Made by a program: the position numbers and the translations under genes | Assembly (NCBI GenBank): GCA_029262695.1 | Contig: JAJCYV010000022.1 | Location: forward strand, 175,787-239,786 | Reading direction: 5' to 3' | From: Chloroflexota bacterium | GTDB lineage: Bacteria; Chloroflexota; Dehalococcoidia; SM23-28-2; RBG-16-64-32 | Length of the DNA stretch: 64,000 nt | The notes under the pieces: model-generated | What the model was told of the DNA's origin: nothing | What the model saw: only the letters and a program-made list of their open reading frames with translations | Database searches by the model: none | Shown here: positions 8,102 to 16,884 of the stretch, piece after piece | Numbering within the stretch: the first letter of the stretch is position 1 | Layout: each line of letters begins with the position of its first letter

Positions 8102-9010
8102 ATGAAAGCCCTAAGAACGCCCGACGAACGATTCGCCGGCCTGCCCGGCTGGACGTTCGAGCCGAAGTACCTCGACGTCCCCGACGGCGAAGGCGGCTCG
8201 CTCCGCATGCACTACGTCGACGAAGGCCCGGCCGGCGCGGCGCCGGTTCTGCTCCTGCACGGCGAGCCCTCCTGGGCGTATCTCTACCGCAAGATGATCC
8301 CGGTCATCACCGGCGCCGGTCACCGTGCCATCGCACCCGACCTCATCGGCTTCGGCCGTTCAGACAAGCCCAGCGAGAAGAGCGACTACACCTTCCAGCG
8401 CCACGTTGACTGGGTGAAGTCGTTCATCGAGCAGCCGGGCCTCACTAACGTCACGCTCTTCGGCCAGGACTGGGGATCGCTGATCGGCCTGCGCATCGCG
8501 GCGGAGGAGCCGGACCGCTTCGCGCGCGTGATCATCGGCAACGGCGGCCTGACCACGGGCGACCGGACGCCGGGCGAGGTGTTCCTGCGCTGGCAGAAGT
8601 TTTCGCAGGAGGCGCCTGCGTTCGACATCGGGCGCCTGGTTCAGGGCGCGACGACGACGACGCTGCCGGACGATGTCGTCGCCGCCTACGACGCGCCCTT
8701 CCCGGACGATTCGTACAAAGCCGGCGCGCGCATCTTCCCCTCGCTGGTGCCGACGCAGCCGGACGACCCGGCCGCGCCAGCCAACCGCAAGGCCTGGGAG
8801 GTACTCCAGAAGTGGGAGAAGCCGTTCCTCACGACGTTCAGCGACTCCGACCCGATTACGAAGGGCGGCGAGCGCCCGCTGCAGGCGATGATCCCGGGCA
8901 CGAAGGGCCAGCCGCATACGACGATCGCCGGCGCCGGCCACTTCCTGCAGGAGGACAAGGGCGAGGAGCTGGCGCGAGTCATCGCCGACTGGCTGGCGAA
9001 GACGAGCTAG
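8102..9010 (+). CDS. Haloalkane dehalogenase (alpha/beta hydrolase, DhlA-like)
   Basis: A 302-residue alpha/beta hydrolase. HGEPSWAYLYRKMIP gives the oxyanion region with the HGEPSW motif of haloalkane dehalogenase subfamily I. GQDWGSLIGLR carries nucleophile Asp123 and halide-binding Trp124. The acid is Asp248 or Asp250 (SDSD) and His280 lies in GAGHFLQED, matching the Asp-Asp-His order of DhlA. Such enzymes hydrolyse haloalkanes to alcohols plus halide. A clear ribosome site (AGGAGG) precedes ATG 8102. It ends the DUF1330-hydratase operon and converges with the sensor kinase. Related esterases can look similar, but Trp after the nucleophile supports dehalogenase. Confidence 0.88.
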   Translation: MKALRTPDERFAGLPGWTFEPKYLDVPDGEGGSLRMHYVDEGPAGAAPVLLLHGEPSWAYLYRKMIPVITGAGHRAIAPDLIGFGRSDKPSEKSDYTFQRHVDWVKSFIEQPGLTNVTLFGQDWGSLIGLRIAAEEPDRFARVIIGNGGLTTGDRTPGEVFLRWQKFSQEAPAFDIGRLVQGATTTTLPDDVVAAYDAPFPDDSYKAGARIFPSLVPTQPDDPAAPANRKAWEVLQKWEKPFLTTFSDSDPITKGGERPLQAMIPGTKGQPHTTIAGAGHFLQEDKGEELARVIADWLAKTS

Positions 9011-9045
9011 CCGTACGACTCCCCGTACATAAGGCTGCCGGTTCT

Positions 9046-10431
9046 TCAGGAGCCGGGCAGGCGAACCGTGAACGTGGCACCGCTCCCCGGCTCACTCGTC
9101 GCCTCGATCGAGCCTCCATGCGCCTCGACGATCCAGCGGCAGATCGCGAGGCCGAGGCCAGCGCCGCCCTCTCCGCGACTGCGAGCGACGTCGACACGAT
9201 AGAAGCGGTCGAAGATGTGCGGCAGGTGTTCGGCCGGGATCCCGGGCCCGTTGTCCGCGATCGCTATCTCAGCCTGGCCGTCGGCGACCCGCCAGGAAAC
9301 GTCGATCGCGCCGCCGGCGGCTGTGTACTTGATCGCGTTGTCCAGCAGGTTGAGCAGCAGTTGCAGGACGAGGTCCTGATCGGCGACCAGGCGAACGTCG
9401 TCGCCGGGCATCACCGTCAACGTGAGCCCCTTCTCGGACGCCGCCGGGCTCACCTGCTCGACGGCGTCGGTCGCGAGCGCCCGGGCGCTCAGATCCTCGC
9501 GGTTGATCTCGATGCGGGCGGCGTCGGCGCGGGCCAGCGTGAGTAAGCTGCCGACGAGCCGGATCATCCGGTCCACCTCGCTGTTCACGCCCCGCAGGAC
9601 CTCCCGATAAGCCTCTGGATCGCGCTCACGCTGCAGAGCGACCTCGGTCTGGCCCTTGATCGCGGTCAGCGGCGTACGCAGCTCGTGAGAGGCGTCTGCC
9701 GTGAACTGCCGCTGGCGTTTGAAGGCTCTGTCCAGGCGCTCGATCATCTCGTCGAACGTGCGCGCCAGGCGGCCGACTTCATCGTCGGGAAGATCGAGGT
9801 CGAGGCGCTGGCCCAGGTCCTCGGCGCCGATCTTGCGCGCGACACGGGTCACGCGATCGATCGGCGAAAGCGCACGCCCGGCGAGAAACAGTCCGCCGGC
9901 GCTGGTGACACCGAGAACGGCTGGATAGGCGAAAGCGATGATCACGAGAAGCGAGCGCAGCGTGCTGCGCACGTCCTCGTCCGTCAGACCAACCTCGACT
10001 ACGCCGACGATCTCACCGTCTGAGAGGACCGGGGCCGTCAGCACGCGGAGGTTGTCGTGACCGAAGACGATCTTGCGGTAAGCCCTCTCGCCGGCCAGCG
10101 CTCGTTCCACGGCGGCCGAATCCACGACCGGGGCCGGATCGCCGCCGGAGCTGTCGAAAACGACGCCGCCAGATGAGTTGAAGATGCGTGTGAACTCGTC
10201 GTCCCCAACATCGTTACCGTCGATTTCGACGTGTTCGACCTCCAGTTCGCCGTCTTCGGTCGCCAGTCCCGCCACGATGCTGGCTCGCGCTTCAAGCGAG
10301 CTGTCCAGGTTCGAGTTGAGGTTCTCCCGCAACGCGAGATAGACACCGGCGCTGAAGACGGCGAGGGTGACCGCAAGGAGCAGCACGTACCAGAGCGTCA
10401 GCCGCAGCCGGAGCGAGCGCAGGAACGCCAC
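9046..10431 (-). CDS. HAMP-containing sensor histidine kinase
   Basis: A 461-residue classical sensor kinase. The first membrane helix is at about residues 12-34, a periplasmic sensor region at 35-160, and a second helix at 160-186. A HAMP domain follows (SPIDRVTRVARKIGAEDLGQRL), then the dimerisation/phosphorylation helix with His249 in DASHELRTPL, and a catalytic domain with NLLDNAIKY (N box), IADNGPGIP (G1) and GGAGLGLAI (G2). Start GTG at 10431 is one base after the response-regulator stop, so the two are cotranscribed. The signal is unknown. Confidence 0.95.
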   Translation of the reverse strand: MAFLRSLRLRLTLWYVLLLAVTLAVFSAGVYLALRENLNSNLDSSLEARASIVAGLATEDGELEVEHVEIDGNDVGDDEFTRIFNSSGGVVFDSSGGDPAPVVDSAAVERALAGERAYRKIVFGHDNLRVLTAPVLSDGEIVGVVEVGLTDEDVRSTLRSLLVIIAFAYPAVLGVTSAGGLFLAGRALSPIDRVTRVARKIGAEDLGQRLDLDLPDDEVGRLARTFDEMIERLDRAFKRQRQFTADASHELRTPLTAIKGQTEVALQRERDPEAYREVLRGVNSEVDRMIRLVGSLLTLARADAARIEINREDLSARALATDAVEQVSPAASEKGLTLTVMPGDDVRLVADQDLVLQLLLNLLDNAIKYTAAGGAIDVSWRVADGQAEIAIADNGPGIPAEHLPHIFDRFYRVDVARSRGEGGAGLGLAICRWIVEAHGGSIEATSEPGSGATFTVRLPGS

Positions 10432-10432
10432 G

Positions 10433-11113
10433 CTAGCCGGCCTCTCGCGCGGAGATGCGGTAGCCGGCGCCGCGGACCGTGTCTATCAGCTTCGGCCCGC
10501 CCACGCCATCGATCTTCTTGCGCAGGTTCTTCACATGCACGTCGATGACGTTCGTCGCGTTGTCGAAGTCGTAGTTCCAGACGTGCTCAGCGATGACCGT
10601 GCGGGAGAGTACCTGGTTCGGGTGGCGCATCATGTATTCGAGGAGCGCGAACTCCTTCGTGGTCAGATCGAGGCCTTCACCGGCTCGTGAGACCTGCCTG
10701 GTCACCGTGTCCATCGTGAGGTCTCCCACCTGCAACACGTTGCCCCGCAGCACCGGCTCGCGGCGGACCAGCGCGCGCAAGCGCGCCAGCAGCTCGGCGA
10801 ACGCAAACGGCTTCACCAGGTAGTCGTCGGCGCCGCTGTCGAGGCCGGCAACGCGGTCCTCGACGGCGTCTCGCGCGGTCAGCATCAGGATGGGAGTGCG
10901 CACGCCGCGCTCCCGCAGCGTCGAACAGACGCCTAAGCCGTCGACTAACGGGAGCATCACGTCCAGGATGATCACGTCGAAGTCTGCGACGGCGGGCCAC
11001 TGGATCGCCTCTTCGCCGTCGCGGGCTGTGTCGACGCTGTAGCCGTTCTCAGACAGACCGCGGGCGATGAAGTCCGCGATCTGCGGCTCGTCTTCGACAA
11101 CAAGAACTCTCAT
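10433..11113 (-). CDS. OmpR/PhoB family response regulator
   Basis: A 226-residue regulator with a receiver domain (VVEDEP, phospho-acceptor Asp51 in IILDVMLP, conserved Lys in DYLVKPF) and a C-terminal OmpR-type winged helix (LTTKEFALLEYMMRHPNQVLSR, NVIDVHVKNLRKKID, TVRGAGYRI). It is the first gene of the operon with the histidine kinase. ATG 11113 is chosen because the receiver domain begins at once there; the frame is open upstream but codes nothing recognisable. Paired direct repeats upstream suggest autoregulation. Confidence 0.95.
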   Translation of the reverse strand: MRVLVVEDEPQIADFIARGLSENGYSVDTARDGEEAIQWPAVADFDVIILDVMLPLVDGLGVCSTLRERGVRTPILMLTARDAVEDRVAGLDSGADDYLVKPFAFAELLARLRALVRREPVLRGNVLQVGDLTMDTVTRQVSRAGEGLDLTTKEFALLEYMMRHPNQVLSRTVIAEHVWNYDFDNATNVIDVHVKNLRKKIDGVGGPKLIDTVRGAGYRISAREAG

Positions 11114-11151
11114 GGCGTACAGGCGGCGGTCTCGGCCGGTCGCCCGGCTTA

Positions 11152-11184
11152 AGTGTAGACCCGCGGCGTGAAGCCCGGATGAAG
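11152..11184 (-). promoter_or_regulatory. Putative promoter and tandem operator of the two-component operon
   Basis: On the minus strand CTTCATCCGGGCTTCA contains two CTTCA units 11 bp apart (TGAAG on the + strand at 11169-11173 and 11180-11184). They lie upstream of TACACT (+ strand 11152-11157), a plausible -10. Tandem half-sites at 11-bp pitch are typical for PhoB-like response regulators, so this is a likely autoregulatory site. Confidence 0.45.
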
Positions 11185-11233
11185 TTTTCGCCCGATATGC
11201 GCCGCGAGCGAGGGGCTGACGGGCGTCGCCCGC

Positions 11234-11262
11234 TTGACACCGGAACCGTTCCGTCCGAGAGT
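11234..11262 (+). promoter_or_regulatory. Promoter of ppdK with palindrome in the spacer
   Basis: TTGACA at 11234-11239, a 17-bp spacer and a weak -10 (GAGAGT, 11257-11262). The spacer holds the 13-bp palindrome CGGAACCGTTCCG (11241-11253), an operator-like element. The start codon follows only 8 bases after the -10, and I see no ribosome site, so the transcript may be leaderless. Confidence 0.5.
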
Positions 11263-11270
11263 ACAAGCCG

Positions 11271-13979
11271 ATGACGACGACGACTGGGTTCGTTTATCGA
11301 TTTCACGACGGTAACGCCGGGATGCGCGATCTTCTCGGCGGTAAGGGAGCGAACCTCTGCGAGATGGCCCGCCTGGGCCTGCCGATCCCGCCAGGCTTCG
11401 TCGTATCCACGGACGGCTTCCGCGAATTCGACCGCCTGGACCGCCAGCTGCCGGACAGCCTCTGGCAAGAGGTGCAGGAGGCGCTGAAGGAGGTCGAGGA
11501 GGCTGTCGGCCGCAGCTTCGGCGACCCGGACGACCCGCTCCTCGTGTCCGTCCGCTCAGGCTCGAAGTTCTCGATGCCGGGCATGATGGACACGATCCTC
11601 AACCTCGGACTCAACGACGAGACGGTCGAGGGCCTGGCGAAGGCCGCCAACGACCGCCGCTTCGCGCTCGACTCTTACCGCCGCTTCATCCAGCTCTTTG
11701 CCAAGGTGGCGCTTAACGCCGACGCCGACGCCTTCGAGAAGGTCCTCGACGACGCGCGGGAGAAGGCGGGCGCCGCTTCCGACGCGGATCTGAGCGAGAC
11801 CGATCTCGAAGACGTCATTCGCCGCTACAAGGAGATCGCGTCTACGGGCAAGAAGCCGTTCCCGACCGACACGCTTGACCAGCTGCGCATCGCCATCAGC
11901 GCCGTCTTCGAAAGCTGGACGAACGAGCGCGCGATCGCCTACCGCAACCACCAGCACATTTCGCACGACCTCGGCACCGCCGTCAGCATCATGGCGATGG
12001 TCTTCGGCAACACCGGACCAAGCAGCGGCACCGGCGTCTGCTTCACCCGCAACCCATCGACCGGCGAACGCGCGCTCTTCGGTGAATACCTGCCCAACGC
12101 CCAGGGCGAAGACGTCGTCGCCGGCGTCCGCACTCCGAAGCCGATCTCCGAGCTGCAGTCCGAGATGCCGGACGCGTACAACACCCTTTTCGAGCACACG
12201 AAGAACCTCGAGAGCCACTTCCGGGACGTCCAGGACATCGAGTTCACGATCGAAAACGGGCGTCTCTTCATCCTCCAGACCCGCTCCGGCAAGCGCACCG
12301 CCATGGCCGCCGTCAAGACAGCCGTCGACATGGTCGACGAAGGCCTGATCAGCCGCGACGAAGCGATACTGCGCGTGCCCGCCGACGAACTGTCGCAGCT
12401 CCTCCTGCCACACTTCGACGACGCCTCGAAGCAACGCGCGGTAGAGGACGGCCGGCTGCTGGGCACGGGGCTCAACGCCTCGCCGGGCGCCGCCACGGGC
12501 ATCGTCGCCATCGATGGTGACGATGCCGAGCATCACGGCAAACGCGCGATCCTCGTCCGCCCCGAAACGAGCGCCGACGACATGCCGGCGATCCTCAAGG
12601 CAGGTGCGGTGCTCACCAGCCGCGGCGGCATCACGAGCCACGCCGCCGTCGTCACCCGCGGCCTCGGAAAGCCAGCCGTGGTGGGCCTCACCGCGATCCA
12701 CGTGGACACACAGCGCGGCGAGGTCTCGGTCGAAGGCACCGTCCTCAAGACAGGCGACCCGATCAGCATCGACGGCTTCACCGGCGAGGTCTTCAGCGGA
12801 ACTATCGATACGGTCCCCGCTGACATCTCGTCCAACGACAACCTGCAAAAGCTCCTCGGCTGGGCGGACGCCGCCCGGCGCCTGGAAGTCCGCGCCAACG
12901 CCGACACGCCGGGCGACGCCGCGCGAGCACGCTCCTTCGGCGCCCTGGGGATCGGCCTCTGCCGCACAGAGCACATGTTCTTCCAGGAAGAGCGGCTGCT
13001 CCACATCCGCGAGGTGCTGATGAGCCCCCGCCATGAAGATACGGAAGCCGCCGCCGACACGCAGGCGAACGGCGTCTACGAGAACGCCCTCAAAAGCCTG
13101 GAAGAGTACCAGACCTCCGACTTCCGCGGCATCCTGGAGGCGATGGACGGCCTGCCCGTCGTCATACGCCTGCTCGACGCCCCTCTGCACGAGTTCCTGC
13201 CGCCGATCGAGGGGCTGATAGAGGACGTCGCTGTCGCCCGCGTCACGGACGTGCCTGAGAGCGAGGCTAGCGAGAAGGAAGCGCTGCTGGAAGCGGCGCG
13301 CTCCCTGTACGAGACGAACCCGATGCTGGGCCACCGCGGATCGCGGTTGGGCATCACTCACCGGGACATCTACGAGATGCAGGTGCGCGCGATCTTCCGG
13401 GCGACGAAGGAGCTGATCGACGCCGGAAAGGACCCGCAGCCCGAGATCATGGTGCCGCTGATCATGGGCGAGGCCGAGGTGAAGTTGCTGAAGGCGGGCC
13501 TGACGGAACTCGCGAAAGGCCTCGGCGAGGATCTGGGGCGCCCGGCGCGCATCCGCTTCGGCACGATGATCGAGGTGCCCCGCGCGGCGCTCGCCGCCGC
13601 CATCATCGCGCCGCATGTCGACTTCTTCTCCTTCGGCTCCAACGACCTGACGCAGATGACGTTCGGCTTCAGCCGCGACGACGCCGAAGAGAAGTTCCTC
13701 CGCTACTACGTCGAGAGCGATATCCTCCCCCGCAACCCGTTCGCCACGATCGACGAAACGGGCGTGGGCCGCCTGATCGAGATCGCGGTCAACGAAGGCC
13801 GCAAGGGCAACGCGTCGTTGGAACTGGGCCTCTGCGGAGAGCACGGCGGCGATCCCCTGAGCATCGACTTCTGCCACCGCGTCGGCCTCGACTACGTCTC
13901 CTGCTCGCCGCCGCGAGTGGCGGTAGCCCGCCTGGCCGCCGCGCAGGCCGCCCTCGGCCAGACCGAACGCGACGTCTAG
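11271..13979 (+). CDS. ppdK: Pyruvate, phosphate dikinase
   Basis: A 902-residue protein of normal family length. The N-terminal ATP-grasp domain begins GGKGANLCEMARLGLPIPPGF. The central swivelling domain has TSRGGITSHAAVVTRGLG with phospho-histidine at about residue 457, preceded by the regulatory Thr/Ser region. The C-terminal PEP/pyruvate barrel carries GTMIEVPRA, SFGSNDLTQM and Cys855 in LGLCGEHGGDP. It interconverts pyruvate, ATP and phosphate with PEP, AMP and diphosphate, serving gluconeogenesis or diphosphate-linked glycolysis. It is a single gene behind its own promoter. No PPDK regulatory kinase (DUF299) gene is adjacent. Confidence 0.97.
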   Translation: MTTTTGFVYRFHDGNAGMRDLLGGKGANLCEMARLGLPIPPGFVVSTDGFREFDRLDRQLPDSLWQEVQEALKEVEEAVGRSFGDPDDPLLVSVRSGSKFSMPGMMDTILNLGLNDETVEGLAKAANDRRFALDSYRRFIQLFAKVALNADADAFEKVLDDAREKAGAASDADLSETDLEDVIRRYKEIASTGKKPFPTDTLDQLRIAISAVFESWTNERAIAYRNHQHISHDLGTAVSIMAMVFGNTGPSSGTGVCFTRNPSTGERALFGEYLPNAQGEDVVAGVRTPKPISELQSEMPDAYNTLFEHTKNLESHFRDVQDIEFTIENGRLFILQTRSGKRTAMAAVKTAVDMVDEGLISRDEAILRVPADELSQLLLPHFDDASKQRAVEDGRLLGTGLNASPGAATGIVAIDGDDAEHHGKRAILVRPETSADDMPAILKAGAVLTSRGGITSHAAVVTRGLGKPAVVGLTAIHVDTQRGEVSVEGTVLKTGDPISIDGFTGEVFSGTIDTVPADISSNDNLQKLLGWADAARRLEVRANADTPGDAARARSFGALGIGLCRTEHMFFQEERLLHIREVLMSPRHEDTEAAADTQANGVYENALKSLEEYQTSDFRGILEAMDGLPVVIRLLDAPLHEFLPPIEGLIEDVAVARVTDVPESEASEKEALLEAARSLYETNPMLGHRGSRLGITHRDIYEMQVRAIFRATKELIDAGKDPQPEIMVPLIMGEAEVKLLKAGLTELAKGLGEDLGRPARIRFGTMIEVPRAALAAAIIAPHVDFFSFGSNDLTQMTFGFSRDDAEEKFLRYYVESDILPRNPFATIDETGVGRLIEIAVNEGRKGNASLELGLCGEHGGDPLSIDFCHRVGLDYVSCSPPRVAVARLAAAQAALGQTERDV

Positions 13980-14058
13980 CGCCGCGCCGCCATCTCAGCC
14001 CGCCACTCTGGATCACCCCCGCGCCTTCTCTTGACATTGGCGGGCGGCCACGCCACCG

Positions 14059-16884
14059 TTGACGGCAAGTCAGGTACAGGAGGGTGCGCAGATAGAAGCG
14101 TGGGGCGTCCTGGAGATCCGCTCTCCCGGCGGGCAAGAGCACGAGCTACGGCTGTCCGGCGAGGCGGTTACCATCGGGCGGGACCGTGAAAACACGGTCG
14201 TCCTCGATGACGATCATGTCTCGCGGCGCCACGCGCGCATCGTGCGGGACGGCGCCGGCTGCCGCATCGTCGACCTGGGGAGCGCCAACGGCACGCGGGT
14301 TGCGACCGAAGAGCTTGAGCCACGCGTCCCACACGCGCTGAGCGACGGCGACCCGGTCACTATCGGCCCGTTCGCCCTGACGCTGCGCATTTCGCCGGAG
14401 CGCATCGCCGCCGCACCGGACATGCCGACCATGGCCGGCGCTACGATCGTCACTCCGAGCGCCGGAGCGACCATTATCACGCCGAAGTCCGAGCGCCTCG
14501 TCATCTCGATGCCGTCCGGCAGCACGGAAGTCACCCTCGAAGGCGACGTGATAACGCTCGGGCGCGGCAGCGACTGCGACGTCGTCATCGACGATAGCGT
14601 CGTCTCCCGTCGCCACGCCGAACTCCACTGCGGGCCGGACGGCTGGGAGATCATCGACTCGGAGAGCCTCAACGGCCTCACGTTCGACGGCGAGAAGGTG
14701 CAGTCACGCCAGCTCAAAGACGGCGACGTCATCGGCATCTCGGACTCGGTCAGACTGACGTACTCCTCGTCCGCCGCCGCACATATTGGCGGGGCGGACG
14801 AAACGATCGTGCAGGCGCTGCCGCTCCGCGACCAGGAAGAGCTGAGCATCGGCCGCGATCCCACGAACGAAGTGCACCTCGATCATCCCGCCGTATCGCG
14901 CCACCACGCGCAAATCACCCGCTCCGACAGCGGCTACACGATCGAGGACCTCGGGTCCGGCAACGGCACGTTCGCGAACGGCGAACGGCTGGCCGCTCAT
15001 GAGCCACGCCCCCTCGAACGCGGCGACGTCGTGCGCATCGGCCCCGTCCGCTTCACGCTGGAGATGGAGGGCATCCAGCAGGTCGACGAATCGCGCGACC
15101 TGCGCCTGGACGGCGTCCACCTCAACCAGTACGTCTCGAACACGCTCAACCTGCTTCAAGACATCTCGCTCTCGCTTGAGGGCCGCGAATTCGTTGCGCT
15201 GGTGGGCGTCAGCGGCGCCGGCAAGTCGACGCTGCTCGACGCGCTCAACGGCTTCCGCCCCGCCCGGGCAGGCCAGGTGCTGGTCAACGGCGTCGACCTC
15301 TACGACAACTTCGACGCCTACCGCACGGACCTCGGCTACGTCCCGCAGGACGACATCATCCACAAGGAGCTGCCGGTAGCGCGGGCGCTCAGCTACAGCG
15401 CTCAGTTGCGCCTGCCCCCGGACACGACTAAGACCGAGCGCGACGAGCGCATTGAAGAGGTGATCGCGACCCTGAACCTCAGCGAACGACGCGACGTCCC
15501 CATTGCGCGCCTCAGCGGCGGCCAGCGGAAGCGCGTCTCTATCGGCGCCGAACTACTGATGAAGCCCGGCCTCTTCTACCTGGACGAGGCGACATCGGGC
15601 CTCGACCCGGGCACGGAGAGCCAGATGATGCGCCTCCTCCGTTCCCTGGCCGACGCCGGGCACACTGTCGTGCTGGTGACGCACGCCACGAAGAACGTGA
15701 TGCTCTGCGATCAGGTCGTCTTCCTGGCGAAGGGCGGCCACCTGGCCTGGTACGGCCCGCCGGACGAGGCGCTCAAGTACTTCGAGGTGGAAGACTTCGA
15801 CGGCATCTACGTGCGACTCGAAGACGAGCTTTCGCCTGAGGTCTGGGGGCAGAAGTACGCCGAATCGCCGCACTACGACCGCTACGTGCGCCAACGGCTG
15901 CGCAAGCACTATCCCAACTTCAGCGAGACGGCGACGGGGGCGGCAGACGTCGCGCCCGCCGAACGCGCGGCTCAGACTCACGCGCAGCCGGCGCCGCGAC
16001 AGACCTCGCAGCTGAGCCAGTTCCGCATCCTCTCCGCACGCTATCTGGACGTCGTGAAGCGAGACCGCGTGAACGTGGCGCTACTGCTGGCGATCGCGCC
16101 GGTGCTCGGCCTGATCGACCTCATCGCCTGGCCCCGCAACAACTTCGATCCGGTCGGCGGCGACTCGTTCCGGGTGATGACGATGCTCTTCATGGCGGCG
16201 CTCATCCCCTTCCTCGTCGGCGCGCTCAACTCCGTGCGTGAGATCGTCAAGGAGGCGCCGATCTATAAGCGCGAGCGCGCGGTGACGCTGAAGGTATTCC
16301 CATACCTGTTATCCAAAGTCTGGGTGGGGTTCCTGTTCGCGTTCTATCACGCCGGCGCCCTCTTCGCCGTGAAGCTGATCGCCGTCGACTTCGGGCACGT
16401 GGGCACGACGGAGCTGGCCCAGTTCTACTTCACGCTCACGCTGGCGGCGATGTCCGGCGTTATGTGGGGGCTCCTGATCTCTGTCATCGTCCCGCGCGAG
16501 GAGCAAGCGATGGTGCTTGTGATCGCCGTGATCGTACTCCAGATCGTCTTCTCGGGCGGGTTGATCCCGCTGGGCCCGCTGGGCGCCGGCGGCGACGTCT
16601 TCGGCGGCGTCACCAGCACAAAGTGGTCTTTCCAGGCGCTGACGGCGGCCTCCCACGTGAAGTCAGGCGAGTGTGATGGCCCATCGCTGGCGAACTGCAA
16701 CTTACCAGGCCTGAAATCGTATTCAACTGAGGAGCAAAAGCGGGTCGCGCTCGACCCGATCGACGAGCGGTTCGAAGACGTCTTCGGCGCAGACGTCTAC
16801 GTGACCTGGGCAGCGATGGGGATCATCATCGGAGCGCTGTTCGTGATCATCGTCGTCCTGCAAAGACGCAAAGACGTCATCTGA
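14059..16884 (+). CDS. FHA-domain ABC transporter (ABCG-type ATPase fused to ABC-2 permease)
   Basis: A 941-residue fusion. Three FHA phosphothreonine-binding domains have cores at about residues 37-60, 164-190 and 262-286 (each with IGRD/LGRG and SRRHA/SRHHA). The ABC ATPase follows (Walker A GVSGAGKST near 380, signature LSGGQRKRVSIGAELL, Walker B LFYLDEATSGLDPG) and then an ABC-2 permease with about six membrane helices at 675-935. The plan matches Mycobacterium tuberculosis Rv1747, an exporter whose FHA domains bind the kinase PknF. The convergent neighbour is a Ser/Thr kinase, overlapping by 8 bp, so phosphorylation control is likely. The start is uncertain: TTG 14059 lacks a ribosome site, whereas AGGAGGG (14078-14084) sits 7 nt before an in-frame ATA at 14092. 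Exported substrate unknown. Confidence 0.93.
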   Translation: MTASQVQEGAQIEAWGVLEIRSPGGQEHELRLSGEAVTIGRDRENTVVLDDDHVSRRHARIVRDGAGCRIVDLGSANGTRVATEELEPRVPHALSDGDPVTIGPFALTLRISPERIAAAPDMPTMAGATIVTPSAGATIITPKSERLVISMPSGSTEVTLEGDVITLGRGSDCDVVIDDSVVSRRHAELHCGPDGWEIIDSESLNGLTFDGEKVQSRQLKDGDVIGISDSVRLTYSSSAAAHIGGADETIVQALPLRDQEELSIGRDPTNEVHLDHPAVSRHHAQITRSDSGYTIEDLGSGNGTFANGERLAAHEPRPLERGDVVRIGPVRFTLEMEGIQQVDESRDLRLDGVHLNQYVSNTLNLLQDISLSLEGREFVALVGVSGAGKSTLLDALNGFRPARAGQVLVNGVDLYDNFDAYRTDLGYVPQDDIIHKELPVARALSYSAQLRLPPDTTKTERDERIEEVIATLNLSERRDVPIARLSGGQRKRVSIGAELLMKPGLFYLDEATSGLDPGTESQMMRLLRSLADAGHTVVLVTHATKNVMLCDQVVFLAKGGHLAWYGPPDEALKYFEVEDFDGIYVRLEDELSPEVWGQKYAESPHYDRYVRQRLRKHYPNFSETATGAADVAPAERAAQTHAQPAPRQTSQLSQFRILSARYLDVVKRDRVNVALLLAIAPVLGLIDLIAWPRNNFDPVGGDSFRVMTMLFMAALIPFLVGALNSVREIVKEAPIYKRERAVTLKVFPYLLSKVWVGFLFAFYHAGALFAVKLIAVDFGHVGTTELAQFYFTLTLAAMSGVMWGLLISVIVPREEQAMVLVIAVIVLQIVFSGGLIPLGPLGAGGDVFGGVTSTKWSFQALTAASHVKSGECDGPSLANCNLPGLKSYSTEEQKRVALDPIDERFEDVFGADVYVTWAAMGIIIGALFVIIVVLQRRKDVI

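Noticed and set aside
6887-9010. DUF1330-hydratase-dehalogenase operon as a recent mobile catabolic island
   Set aside because: Codon use matches the neighbours, and no repeats, integrase or IS elements flank it.
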